Assembly: GCA_020633465.1 (NCBI GenBank) | Contig: JACKDN010000027.1 | Location: 1-64,000 of the forward strand | From: Myxococcales bacterium | GTDB taxonomy: Bacteria; Myxococcota_A; Bradymonadia; UBA7976; UBA1532 | Direction: 5' to 3' | Length of the DNA stretch: 64,000 nt | Translations under genes and position numbers: made by a program | In this document: positions 44,067 through 53,355 of the stretch, piece by piece | Layout of the letters: each line of letters starts with the position of its first letter | Numbering within the stretch: the stretch's first letter is position 1 | The notes under the pieces: model-generated | Database searches by the model: none | What the model was told of the DNA's origin: nothing | What the model saw: only the letters and a program-made list of their open reading frames with translations

Positions 44067-46460
44067 ATGCCGCAGCCCCACCTGGAGATCGGCCCGGTTC
44101 CGTCCGTGGCCGACGTCGAGTTCATCGAGCGCCTGGGCGAGGGCATGGGCGCCGGTCGCTTCAAGGCGCGGCTGGCCGAGGACGATCGCCCGGTGGTCTC
44201 GCTGCTGCTCGAGGACGGCACGCGCATCGACCGGCAGGCCTTCGCCGACTGGGCGCATCGCCTGGGCAAGCTCGATCACCCCGGCATCCCGCGGCTGATC
44301 CAGCTCGAGCGCGTGCTCGAGCCCGCCTACGCCGCCTTCGAGTACATCGACGGTCAGAACCTCGAGGTGCGGGTCGCCCTGCGCGGCAAGGGCCTGCCCG
44401 AGGTCGAGGCGCTGGCGGTGGTGATGCAGGCCGCGGCGGCCATCCAGGCCGCCCACCGCGCCGGCGTCGCCCACGGCTTCCTGAACCCCCGATCGATCAT
44501 CCTCGCGCCGCGCGACGGCGGCATCGACGCCGTCCGCGTCGTCGGCTGGTCGCCGGCCACCCGCGTGTTCGAGCAGGCCGCCCGCGACGACGTGCGCGGC
44601 CTCGGCCAGCTGCTCTACACCGCGATCACCGGCGTGCTGCCGCCCTCGGCCACGCGGCCGCGCGTGGGCGAGCCCCTCGACGGCGACGGCGGGGACGTCG
44701 GCGCCTTCGACGACATCCTGATGGACTGGGTGGACGTCGAGCGCGACCTGCGCGGCATGGGCGCGCCGGCGCTCCGGGCGATCAGCGATCGCAGCTATCC
44801 CTCGGTGGACGCGTTCATCGACGAGCTGCTGCCGCACTTCCGGCATCGGGTCAACGAGACGATCGACCAGATCGACGCCGATCTGTCGCGCGACCTGGCC
44901 TTCAAGGCCGAGGTGGACAGCCGGCGCGAGCGCCAGCGCGAGCTCGAGGCCAAGCTGCGCTACGTGCGCGACTGGCTGCGCGAGCATCAGCCGCAGATCG
45001 AGCGGGTGGAGGCGCAGATGGAGCGCCTCGACGCCCGGGAGCGAAGCCTGCGCGCGCTCGAGGTCGAGGTGGCGATGCTGACCGACCGGCCGGCCCGCGG
45101 GGCCTCGGTCGCGCCCCGCGGGCCGCGCCGCCCCGCTCGGCGCCGCCGGCCTGCCTGCCGGACGAGCCCCCGAGCGGCCGCGCCGCGCGCCCCCGTCCGA
45201 GCCCCCCTGGCGGCCGCCGAGACGCCCACGCCGGCGCCTGACGTCGTCGAGCAGGTGCTGCTGTCGCGCCCGACCGCGCCTGTCAGCGAGGTGCCGCCTG
45301 GGCGTCAGCGGCTGGCGCCGAAGGATCGCGCGAAGGGCGGCGAGGGCCTGCTGGTGGCCGCCATGGCGGTGGCCATCGGCGCGGGCGTCGGCGGCGCTGC
45401 GTGGTTGATGACCCGCGAGCCCGATCCCGCCGAGAAGCCGGCCGCCGAGCAGCCGGCCGCCGAGAAGACGATCGCCGAGAAGGACCCATCGGCCCCGCGG
45501 CGGCGCGCCGTCGCCGCGGCGCCGGCCGAACGCGACGCCGCGCCGCCACCCCCGCGCCCGACGCGCGCCTGGCCCCCGTCGCCGCGCCGGACGCCGCGCC
45601 GCCGCCCCCGGACGCCGCGCCGATCCCCGACGCCGCCCCCTGCCGCCTGCCCGACGCGGCGCGCGCGCGCCGCGCGCGCGCCTGTCGTCGTCGGCCCGCC
45701 GGGCCCCGCCGGCGCGCCGCCCGAGGGCATGGTCGCGGTGCCCGGCGGCGTCCTCCGCCCGCACCTGTCCGCCGACGCCTTCGCCCTGCTCGAGGCGCAG
45801 TGCAAGAAGGACGTCCTGGGCGTGCGCTCGATGAACGACTGCGCCGGCATCCTCGAGACCGAGCGCGCGGCCCCGCCGGTGACGGTGAAGCCCTTCTTCA
45901 TCGACGCGCTCGAGGTGTCGCAGGCCGAGTACCTGAAGTGCCGCGACGCGGGCGCCTCGTGCTACCCGCTGCACCTCACCTGGGATCTCCAGACGCAGCC
46001 GGCCACGGGCGTCACGCACGAGATGGCCGCCTTCTTCTGCGAATGGCGCGGCGGCCGCCTGCCCACCGCCGACGAGTGGCTGTTCGCGGCCGGCGGCGCC
46101 GACGGCCGCGCCTACCCCTGGGGCAACGACAGCATCGTCGTGGGCGACAAGCACAAGGCGAACATCGGCCGCGCCGGCGTGCGCGGCGGCTACCCCGAGC
46201 GCGCCGACGGCCACAAGTACGCCGGCCCGGTGGACGCCTTCGCCGATCGCAACGCCAGCCCCTTCGGCGCCTCGAACATGTCGGGCAACGTGCGCGAGTG
46301 GACCGCGACGCCCACCGAGGACGGCCACTTCGTCGTGATGGGGGGCGGTTGGCGCGACGCCCCCTACGAGCACCGCGTCACCCGGCGCGAGTCCGTCGAT
46401 CCGAAGACCTTCGCCAACGACCTGGGCTTCCGCTGCGTGGTGGACGTCGGTGGGCGATGA
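44067..46460 (+). CDS. Pseudokinase fused to an FGE-sulfatase (SUMF1-like) domain
   Basis: 797 residues as read. The N-terminal kinase fold (about 20-260) lacks the key residues: the VAIK lysine is missing (VVSLLLED), HRD is replaced by HGF (136-138) with NPRS following, and DFG by VGW (159-161). A coiled coil follows (about 270-345: RRERQRELEAKL...), then a linker, a membrane helix (about 430-450: VAAMAVAIGAGVGGAAWLM) and an external FGE-sulfatase domain (about 555-797: YPWGND, NMSGNVREW, LGFRCVVD). Two pairs of compensating frame changes lie in linkers (near 45130/45215 and 45540/45680), where another frame reads like normal DAAP linker. It may sense outside and signal to partners inside, without phosphorylation of its own. 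Confidence 0.86.
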   Translation: MPQPHLEIGPVPSVADVEFIERLGEGMGAGRFKARLAEDDRPVVSLLLEDGTRIDRQAFADWAHRLGKLDHPGIPRLIQLERVLEPAYAAFEYIDGQNLEVRVALRGKGLPEVEALAVVMQAAAAIQAAHRAGVAHGFLNPRSIILAPRDGGIDAVRVVGWSPATRVFEQAARDDVRGLGQLLYTAITGVLPPSATRPRVGEPLDGDGGDVGAFDDILMDWVDVERDLRGMGAPALRAISDRSYPSVDAFIDELLPHFRHRVNETIDQIDADLSRDLAFKAEVDSRRERQRELEAKLRYVRDWLREHQPQIERVEAQMERLDARERSLRALEVEVAMLTDRPARGASVAPRGPRRPARRRRPACRTSPRAAAPRAPVRAPLAAAETPTPAPDVVEQVLLSRPTAPVSEVPPGRQRLAPKDRAKGGEGLLVAAMAVAIGAGVGGAAWLMTREPDPAEKPAAEQPAAEKTIAEKDPSAPRRRAVAAAPAERDAAPPPPRPTRAWPPSPRRTPRRRPRTPRRSPTPPPAACPTRRARAARAPVVVGPPGPAGAPPEGMVAVPGGVLRPHLSADAFALLEAQCKKDVLGVRSMNDCAGILETERAAPPVTVKPFFIDALEVSQAEYLKCRDAGASCYPLHLTWDLQTQPATGVTHEMAAFFCEWRGGRLPTADEWLFAAGGADGRAYPWGNDSIVVGDKHKANIGRAGVRGGYPERADGHKYAGPVDAFADRNASPFGASNMSGNVREWTATPTEDGHFVVMGGGWRDAPYEHRVTRRESVDPKTFANDLGFRCVVDVGGR

Positions 46461-46488
46461 GTCGGCGCGTGGGCCGGAGCCCGAGAGC

Positions 46489-49400
46489 ATGAACCTGGAC
46501 GAACTGCACGCCCGCCTCCGCGCCGCCTGGGGCGTCGCGCGGGCCGGCGAGGGCGCCGTGCTGCACGTGGTGGGGCCGGTGGGCGCCGGGCGGTCGACGG
46601 TGCTCGGCCGGTTCCTCGAGTCCGTCGACGGCCCCGACGAGCGCGCCGCGGTGGTCAGCGCGCGGTGCGGCGACGAGGATCGCGTGCAGTCGAGCGAGCG
46701 CGGCGTGCTCGAGGAGCTCATCGCGCGGGTCGCCGAGGGCGTGCGCGCCATCGTCGCCAGCCACGAGGGGGACGAGGCCGAGGGCGACGCGGGCGACGTG
46801 CCCTGGCTGCTGCCGGGCGCCGACTTCCTGCAGGCCGCCACCGGCATCGCCGCGCTGCCGGTGGGCGCCGGGGGCATGCCGACGCCGCCCCGCGCCCGCA
46901 TCCACGCCGATCTGCTGCTGGACATCGCGCGCGAGCACCCGGTGCTGGTGGTGCTGGACGACGTGCACCGGGCCGACGACGGCACCCGCGCGCTCATCCG
47001 GACGCTGGCCGAGGCGGTGGCCGCCGACGACACCTACCGGCTGCTGCTGGTGCTGGCCAGCGCCCCGCCCCTGCGCGAGGCCGAGGCGCCGGTGGCGGTG
47101 GCCTGGACGCCCACCGGCGCCGAGGTGCTGGCCCTGGGGCCGCGCGACGCCGCCGACCTGGCCGAGCAGGCGCGCGCGCGCCTGGCGCGCTACGGCGAGC
47201 CGTCCCCGACGCTGCTGAAGCGGCTGGCCGAGGCGGCGCACGGCAACCCGATGGTGCTCGACGCGCTGGTGGGCCTGGCCGAGGGCGGCGGGGCCTTCAA
47301 GCGCAAGGGCCCGCTGGACGATCCCAAGCTGGGCGACCGCCCCGGGTTCGCCGGCCTGCACGGCCTGGCGCGCGGCCTGCTGCCCTCGGTGCCCGCGCAC
47401 GTCCTCGCCGATCTGCAGGCCGCGGCCGTGGCGGGCGCGCGCTTCGAGACGGATCTGTTGGCGAAGCTGTGGTCGGTGCCGGCGGCGGCGGCGCGCCTGC
47501 GCATCGACGCGCTGGTCGCGACCGGGCTCGTGCGGCCGCGCCCCGAGCGCTGGGGCTTCGTCTCGGCGCAGATCGCCGCGCACTACGCGGCCACGCTGCC
47601 CGAGGCCGAGCGCCGCGACCTGCACGCGCGGCTGGGCGCCCTGCTGCGCGCGATGACGCGGCTCGAGGCCGGCGCCGATCGCCCCCGCACGCACCTGGAC
47701 GTCACCGAGACCTGGAGCGAGAACCGGCGCCGCGATCACCGGCAGCGGGTCGAGCAGGAGCGCCTGTGGGCGGCCGTGCGCCACTTCGCGCAGGCCGGCC
47801 GCCACGCCGCCGCCGCCGAGGCCGCGGTGACCCTGGTCGAGCGGCTGTTCGAGACCAGCGGCGGCTACAGCTACCTCGCCGGCCGCTTCGGGCGCCGCGC
47901 CGACCGCGCGCGCCGCCACCGCATCTACGCCGCGCTGACCGAGGCCAGCACGCAGCTCGATCGCGCCCGCGGCGCCGGCCCCGCCGACGACGTCGACCAG
48001 GAGCTGCTGGCGATCAACGTGCGCCTGATGACCGTGCACGCGCGCTTCAAAGAGGTCATGGGCGACTTCGCCGAGGCCCGGCGCAGCGCCGACACCGCCG
48101 TCGAGCTGGGCGCCCACCTGCCCGAGCCGGCGCCGCGCCTCGAGGCGATGCGCGTGCGCGTCGAGGTCTGCTACGCGGCCGGCGAGAACAACGCCGGCCG
48201 GCAGGCGCTGGTGCAGCTGATGAACGCGCTGGCCGACGCGCCGCGCGACGACGCCGTGCGGGTGTACGGCTGGCTGGCCGAGTCGATCGGCCGCTGGGAG
48301 TGGGTGGGGCTGCACGGGCGGCTGTTCCCCTTCCTGCTCGAGCGGCTGTCGGCGCTGGGGGCCGATCGCGAGGCGATCAAGGCGCGCATGGAGTGGCTGA
48401 CCGCGGCCATGGAGGTCGACGACAGCGCGGCCTCCGAGGCGATGCTGGTCGAGGTCACGCGCGAGGCCGAGCGCACCGCGCAGACGCCCTACCTGGCCGA
48501 GCTGCTGGCGCTGTACGCCGCCGATCTGCTGCAGGGGCAGGTGGACGCCCACTTCGACGCGCTGAGCGGCGAGTTCTACCCGCCCGATCTGTTCGGTGAC
48601 GGCCAGGGGCCGCCCACGCCGGCGCTGCCCGAGCGGCTGGGCCGCCCGGTCGAGCTCTTGACGCGGGCCGAGGTGCTCAGCGAGAGCTCGGGCAGCAAGA
48701 TCGCGCACCTGCGGGTGCTGACGACCATGCTGGGGCTCATCTACGAGACGCGCGAGCGCTTCGCCGATCTGCTCGACCGCTGGATGCCCGTGCACCGCGA
48801 GTCGCGGCCGGTGCGCCTGGCCGAGCTGCTCGATGCCCTCGAGCACGGCTTCTTCGACGTCGACCACATCGAGGCGATCAGCGAGCGCACGCTGCTGATG
48901 GCGCAGGAGATGGGGCTCGACCAGGTGCTGGCCGACACGGTCTACGAGGCCCTCGACCGCGAGCTGCCCGGCGCCGCGCGCCGCGCGGACACCCTGTTCG
49001 AGCTGACCCGCAAGGCCTACGAGCGCGTGGGCGACGCCTACGGCCTGATCACCCTGTCGCTGGTGCGCCTGCGCCACCTCGAGCAGGCCAACAAGCCCCT
49101 CGAGGACGAGATCGCCGCGGGCGTCGAGCTGCTCGACACCTACCGCGAGCAGCTCACCGCCGAGCAGCGCGCCTTCGTCCACTGGCGCTACGGCGAGCTG
49201 TTCCTCGGCCGCGACGACGGCCTCGACGACGCCGTCGCGCACCTCGAGCAGGCCATCCGCCTGTACGACCAGGTGGGCGACGTCGAGCACCTGCAGTCGG
49301 TGGGCGATCTGCTGCGCGAGGTGTACCGCAAGCAGGGCGATCTGGGCCGCTACCGCAGCCTGCGCGAGCGCTTCCGCGCCCTCGAGCAGCGCGTGCCCGG

Positions 49401-50040
49401 CGTCGACCCCCTGGGCCTCGAGCTGCGCGTCGAGCACCTGCTGAACCTGGCCCGCCAGGAGCCCGACGACGAGCGCGCCATCGCGATGGTCGAGCGCTGC
49501 GTCCAGCTCTTCAGCCGCATGCCCGACGGCACCACGCGCATCGACGAGTGCTTCGTCGAGATCAGCAAGATCTGCCGCCGCCGCGCCGACGAGGCGCAGA
49601 GCGAGGGCGGCTTCCACGATTGGCTGCAGCGCTCGCTGGACGCCGTGCGCGTCGCCACGCAGATCAACCGCGGTCTGAACAATTACCATCGTGTCTTCGA
49701 GGAGTTCCACGAGCTGTTCGATGACCTGCTGGGCCTCGGCGCCTACGACGAGTACCTGCGCGTGCGCGCCGAGAGCCGCGAGCTGGCGTTCGCCGTCGGC
49801 AACGTCGCCGAGCTGATGTACCTGTTCGACGAGCACCTGCAGTACGACCAGGAGACCGGCTTCGACTTCGGCCGGCTGCCCGAGGTGCGCGGCTTCTACG
49901 AGGCGCTGGTGCGCTACCTGCTGGGCCTCGGCGCGCTCGAGCAGGCCCTGGCGACGCAGCGCGCCTTCGTGCGCTTCCTGACCGCCATCGGCGAGCCCGA
50001 GCTGGCGGCCGCCTACCAGGGCCGCCGTCTCATCGGATGA
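46489..50040 (+). CDS. Giant P-loop ATPase-like protein with TPR-type repeats
   Basis: An 1183-residue cytoplasmic protein. The N-terminal AAA/STAND-like domain (about 20-330) has the loop GPVGAGRST (residues 29-37), in which the usual Walker A lysine is Arg (R35), and a Walker B-like LVVLDDVHRAD near 155-165. The remaining roughly 800 residues are helical repeats of TPR type (for example VLNLA..., VHWRYGELFLGRDDGLDDAV). Similar predicted ATPase/TPR proteins occur fused to or beside Ser/Thr kinases in myxobacteria. The start is ATG 46489, and GTG 46450, which would overlap the upstream stop, is an alternative. Its stop overlaps the next start (ATGA), so it belongs to the operon. Confidence 0.85.
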   Translation: MNLDELHARLRAAWGVARAGEGAVLHVVGPVGAGRSTVLGRFLESVDGPDERAAVVSARCGDEDRVQSSERGVLEELIARVAEGVRAIVASHEGDEAEGDAGDVPWLLPGADFLQAATGIAALPVGAGGMPTPPRARIHADLLLDIAREHPVLVVLDDVHRADDGTRALIRTLAEAVAADDTYRLLLVLASAPPLREAEAPVAVAWTPTGAEVLALGPRDAADLAEQARARLARYGEPSPTLLKRLAEAAHGNPMVLDALVGLAEGGGAFKRKGPLDDPKLGDRPGFAGLHGLARGLLPSVPAHVLADLQAAAVAGARFETDLLAKLWSVPAAAARLRIDALVATGLVRPRPERWGFVSAQIAAHYAATLPEAERRDLHARLGALLRAMTRLEAGADRPRTHLDVTETWSENRRRDHRQRVEQERLWAAVRHFAQAGRHAAAAEAAVTLVERLFETSGGYSYLAGRFGRRADRARRHRIYAALTEASTQLDRARGAGPADDVDQELLAINVRLMTVHARFKEVMGDFAEARRSADTAVELGAHLPEPAPRLEAMRVRVEVCYAAGENNAGRQALVQLMNALADAPRDDAVRVYGWLAESIGRWEWVGLHGRLFPFLLERLSALGADREAIKARMEWLTAAMEVDDSAASEAMLVEVTREAERTAQTPYLAELLALYAADLLQGQVDAHFDALSGEFYPPDLFGDGQGPPTPALPERLGRPVELLTRAEVLSESSGSKIAHLRVLTTMLGLIYETRERFADLLDRWMPVHRESRPVRLAELLDALEHGFFDVDHIEAISERTLLMAQEMGLDQVLADTVYEALDRELPGAARRADTLFELTRKAYERVGDAYGLITLSLVRLRHLEQANKPLEDEIAAGVELLDTYREQLTAEQRAFVHWRYGELFLGRDDGLDDAVAHLEQAIRLYDQVGDVEHLQSVGDLLREVYRKQGDLGRYRSLRERFRALEQRVPGVDPLGLELRVEHLLNLARQEPDDERAIAMVERCVQLFSRMPDGTTRIDECFVEISKICRRRADEAQSEGGFHDWLQRSLDAVRVATQINRGLNNYHRVFEEFHELFDDLLGLGAYDEYLRVRAESRELAFAVGNVAELMYLFDEHLQYDQETGFDFGRLPEVRGFYEALVRYLLGLGALEQALATQRAFVRFLTAIGEPELAAAYQGRRLIG

Positions 50041-50918
50041 TCGGCCTCGTCCTGTCCCTGCTGGCGGCGCTGGCCGCCCCGGCCGCCGAGCGCACCCGCG
50101 TCGTGCAGCTGGGCCCCGGCGTCGACGGCCCCGCCGAGCCGCTGCCGCTGTACTTCGACCAGCGGCTGACCCTCGTGATGCCCGGCCCCGTACGCCTCGC
50201 GGTGCCGGGCAGCCCCGACGTCGTCACCGCGCACGTGAAGGACCAGCTGGTGGTCCTGAGCCTGGTCGACAGCGAGTTCGTCCGGGTCCGCCGGCCCACC
50301 ACGAACCTCACCGTGCTCACGGTGGACGGCACCCCCTTCACCTGCCGCCTGAGCGTCGCCGCCAGCGCCGCCGAGGCGAGCCTCGACCTGGTGCGCGTGC
50401 TGCCCGATCCCGACAAGGTGCAGCGCGCCGGCCCCGAGGCCGTCGCCCTGGTCGAGGCCTGGCTGGGCGAGGGCCCCAAGGCCCTGCCCGAGGCCGTGCG
50501 CCCGGCCTTCGCCCCCCTGGCCGCGCAGGTCGACGCCCGCGCCCGCCGCCAGGTGGCCGGCTGGGTGGCGCGCGACGGCGCCGAGCGCCTGGCCGACACC
50601 CGCCGCACCAAGCGCGCCTTCGTCTACCTCACCAGCCACGGCCTGGTGCGCGTCGGCCCCTTCCTGGCGGCGCGCCTGAGCGTCACGAACCACACCCAGC
50701 CGCCCTTCACGATCGGCGCCGTGCGCCTGCGCGCGGGCGGCGCCGACGTGACCGACGCCGTGGTCGAGGTGCCCGACCGGGTCGTCGCGCCCGACGGCGA
50801 GCCCCGCGGCGTGGGCGTCCTGCTGCCGGCCGCCGCCCTGGCCGACGGCGCCGCCCTCGAGGCCGAGGTGTGCGAGGCCGACGTGGCCGGTCGCTGCGTG
50901 GCGATCGAGGTGCGGTGA
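50037..50918 (+). CDS. DUF2381 family exported protein
   Basis: A 293-residue protein with a signal peptide (to about AAPAAE). The body fits DUF2381, a family known mainly from myxobacteria and often next to Ser/Thr kinases: VTAHVKDQLVVLSL, NLTVLTVDGTPFTCRL, a helical middle (about 130-190), and a final beta domain (LSVTNHTQPPFTIGAVRL, VLLPAAALADGAALEAEV). The start ATG overlaps the stop of the ATPase gene, and its stop overlaps the GTG of the kinase gene. The family has no known function. The position suggests it is the external sensor of the kinase. Confidence 0.85.
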   Translation: MIGLVLSLLAALAAPAAERTRVVQLGPGVDGPAEPLPLYFDQRLTLVMPGPVRLAVPGSPDVVTAHVKDQLVVLSLVDSEFVRVRRPTTNLTVLTVDGTPFTCRLSVAASAAEASLDLVRVLPDPDKVQRAGPEAVALVEAWLGEGPKALPEAVRPAFAPLAAQVDARARRQVAGWVARDGAERLADTRRTKRAFVYLTSHGLVRVGPFLAARLSVTNHTQPPFTIGAVRLRAGGADVTDAVVEVPDRVVAPDGEPRGVGVLLPAAALADGAALEAEVCEADVAGRCVAIEVR

Positions 50919-52204
50919 ACCCCACCGGCCCGCTGCGCGATCTGGTGGGCCTCGAGGTCGCGGGCCACCGCGTCGTGCGCCGGCTGGGTGAGGGCGGCTT
51001 CGGCGCCGTCTACGAGGCGGTCGATCTGGCCCTCGAGCGCCCGGTGGCCATGAAGGTGATGCGCCCCGAGGCCGCGCCCCAGCTCGCGCGCTTCCGCGAC
51101 GAGGCCCGCCTGCTGGCCCGCATCAACGATCCCCACGTCATCCAGATCTTCCAGGTGGGATCGCTGCCCGACGGCAGCCCGTACCTGACCATGGAGCTGT
51201 TCGGTCAGCCGCTGCAGCGCGTCGCCCCCCGCGGCCACCCCGTGGCCCCGGCGGAGGCCGTGCGCCTGATCGCGCAGGTGTTGCGCGCCCTCGCCGCGGC
51301 GCACGGCGTCGGCGTCGTGCACCGCGACATCAAAGAGGCCAACATCCTGGTCGACCCGGCCACCGGGCAGGCCAAGGTGTGCGACTTCGGCATCGCGCGC
51401 GCCACCGAGCCGCTCGAGGACGGGGCCGAGCCCACCGCGGGCATCATCGGCACCCCGCACTACCTGGCGCCCGAGCGCCTGCGCGGCGTGCGCGACGATC
51501 CGCGCAGCGACCTGTTCGCCGTCGGCGTGGTGCTCTACCGCCTGCTGACCGGCCGCCGCCCCTTCGACGGGGCCGGCCTCGCGGGCCACGCGCTGGCGCA
51601 GCGCATCGCGACCGAGGACGTCGCGCCGCCGGCCGAGGTGCCCCGCGCCCTCGCCCGCGTGTGCGTCCGCCTGCTGGCCCGCGACGCCGATCTGCGCCCC
51701 CCCACCGCGCAGGTCGCGCTCGACGAGCTGCTGCGCGCCGTCGACGCCGCGCCCACCGCGGCGCTGGACGGCCCGACCGCGATGCCCGCGCCGCGCCGCC
51801 GCTGGGCGCTGCCGATGCTGATCGCGGGCCTCACGCTGGGTGGTGTCGCGCTGACGGTGAGCTGGAAGGCCGAGCCGGCGGCCGCCGGCGTGGCGGACGC
51901 GTCGGTCGAGCCTATCGCCCCCGACGCGGCGGTGGAACGGATGCTGGCGTCGGGTGACGTCGACGCGGCGCCCGCGCCCGACGCGTCGACGTCACCCGAG
52001 GCCGATCCACCCGACGCGCGCGCGACGCCGCCGCCTGACCCGGCGCCCCGCGGCACGCGCGCCCGGCCGCGCCCGACCCCGAAGGCGCGCCCGCGGCCCG
52101 CGCGACCTGCGACGCGCGCCCCGACGGCGCCCCTCGATCGCCGACCGCGGCGACCCACCGGTGACAGCCCGTTCGTCGAGCCGGAGCCGCCGAGCGGGCC
52201 CTGA
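50915..52204 (+). CDS. Ser/Thr protein kinase with one membrane helix
   Basis: A 429-residue protein with an intact kinase domain (about 15-285): GEGGFGAVYEA, K47 in VAMK, HRDIKEAN (D138), DFG (D157), GTPHYLAPERL. One membrane helix is at about 290-312. The short Pro/Ala/Arg-rich tail is disordered and has no recognisable sensor. It starts at GTG 50915, in the DUF2381 stop (GTGA). As the only active-looking kinase in the operon, it may phosphorylate the pseudokinase-FGE protein or the P-loop protein. Confidence 0.93.
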   Translation: MNPTGPLRDLVGLEVAGHRVVRRLGEGGFGAVYEAVDLALERPVAMKVMRPEAAPQLARFRDEARLLARINDPHVIQIFQVGSLPDGSPYLTMELFGQPLQRVAPRGHPVAPAEAVRLIAQVLRALAAAHGVGVVHRDIKEANILVDPATGQAKVCDFGIARATEPLEDGAEPTAGIIGTPHYLAPERLRGVRDDPRSDLFAVGVVLYRLLTGRRPFDGAGLAGHALAQRIATEDVAPPAEVPRALARVCVRLLARDADLRPPTAQVALDELLRAVDAAPTAALDGPTAMPAPRRRWALPMLIAGLTLGGVALTVSWKAEPAAAGVADASVEPIAPDAAVERMLASGDVDAAPAPDASTSPEADPPDARATPPPDPAPRGTRARPRPTPKARPRPARPATRAPTAPLDRRPRRPTGDSPFVEPEPPSGP

Positions 52205-52211
52205 AGGGGGC

Positions 52212-53237
52212 TCAGTGCAAGAGCCCGCCGTCCATGGCCGTCAGCCGCGCCCCGTGCTCGCCGCTGGCCGTCACGACTTGACGGATGCGCGAGCGGGCCT
52301 GTTGGGCGCGCTCGAGGCCCGGGGAGGGCATCGACAGATCCAGCAGCTGAGCCCCGCGGCCCATGCGGCCCCGGGTGGCGGCCAGCAGCTCGAAGGCCGG
52401 GGCCGACAGCTGCATCAGCTGCTGCAGGCCGGTCAGCGAGCGGCGCAGCTCGCCGATGCGCGGGAAGCGCTCCTCGCGCGCCGGGGCCAGCCCGCGCAGC
52501 AGCACGGTCTGCAGGCAGGCCTCGAGCCGGCGGTCCAGCCCGCCCTCGGGCAGGGTGGGCCAGCCGCTGCCGTCGGCGGGCCCGTGGGGGCTCATCGCCG
52601 GCGGCGCGACCCCGAACAACATCGCGAACAGCAGGGCGGTGGCCGCGAAGACGTCGTCACGCGGATCGGCCGGCCCCTCGCCGCCCACCTGCGGCGCGTC
52701 GAAGCGCTGGGTGCGCACCGGCAGGTTCAGCGCGCGGCCCAGGGCGCCGCGGTGCAGCGCCAGATCGACCAGCGACACGCGGTCGCGGCCGCCGGTCTGG
52801 TCGACGATGACCGAGTCGGGCGACACCGGCACCGGGAAGATGTCGTGCTGATGGGCGCGGTGCACCAGATCGCTCAGCTGCAGGGCGATGCTCAGCGCCC
52901 GCTCGATGGGCAGGCGGCCCTGGGCCTCGAGCAGGCTGGACAGCGGCGCGCCGCGGGGGCGGTCGACCACGACGAACACCTGCCCCTCGGCGTCGATGCC
53001 GGCGTCGCGGACGGTGCAGTAGGGCGTGCCCACGAGGCCCGCGCCGCGCACCATGTCGGCCTCGAGGTCGGCCAGCACCCGCGCGGGCGAGCGTCCGTCC
53101 AGCCGCGGCTGGAAGAGGGTCACGCGGCCGCCGCGCACGGTGTCGACCGCCACCGCGAAGCGCCCGGCGGGCTGCTCGCCCAGGCGGCGCTCGATGGCGT
53201 ACCGGTCGGTGCCGGTCGGCTGAGTGGGCTCGCTCAT
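52212..53237 (-). CDS. Pseudokinase
   Basis: A 341-residue protein starting at ATG 53237 with GGAGGGGGAG about five bases upstream. It has the outline of a Ser/Thr kinase (DRYAIERRLGE, VVVDRPRGAPLSSLL, IALQLSDLVHRAHQHDI) but lacks the HRD motif (region FPVPVSPDSVIVD), DFG (replaced by VDLAL) and a VAIK lysine. No membrane helix is seen. It is convergent with the kinase operon and probably acts as a scaffold or an allosteric partner of a kinase rather than an enzyme. Confidence 0.8.
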   Translation of the reverse strand: MSEPTQPTGTDRYAIERRLGEQPAGRFAVAVDTVRGGRVTLFQPRLDGRSPARVLADLEADMVRGAGLVGTPYCTVRDAGIDAEGQVFVVVDRPRGAPLSSLLEAQGRLPIERALSIALQLSDLVHRAHQHDIFPVPVSPDSVIVDQTGGRDRVSLVDLALHRGALGRALNLPVRTQRFDAPQVGGEGPADPRDDVFAATALLFAMLFGVAPPAMSPHGPADGSGWPTLPEGGLDRRLEACLQTVLLRGLAPAREERFPRIGELRRSLTGLQQLMQLSAPAFELLAATRGRMGRGAQLLDLSMPSPGLERAQQARSRIRQVVTASGEHGARLTAMDGGLLH

Positions 53238-53355
53238 CGTCTCCCCCTCCGGACGCATCAGCGTCGTGTGCGACACCGGGAGAGTCGGTGGAAGCAATGG
53301 AAGCATTGAATGGATTGGGGGTCGGCTGGGTTGTCGGTGACCCGCGGCGGCCGGC

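Noticed and set aside
46378..49836. Antisense 1152-codon frame over the P-loop/TPR gene
   Set aside because: Low-complexity His/Gln/Arg-rich product. The sense frame contains the P-loop and helical repeats with correct codon bias.
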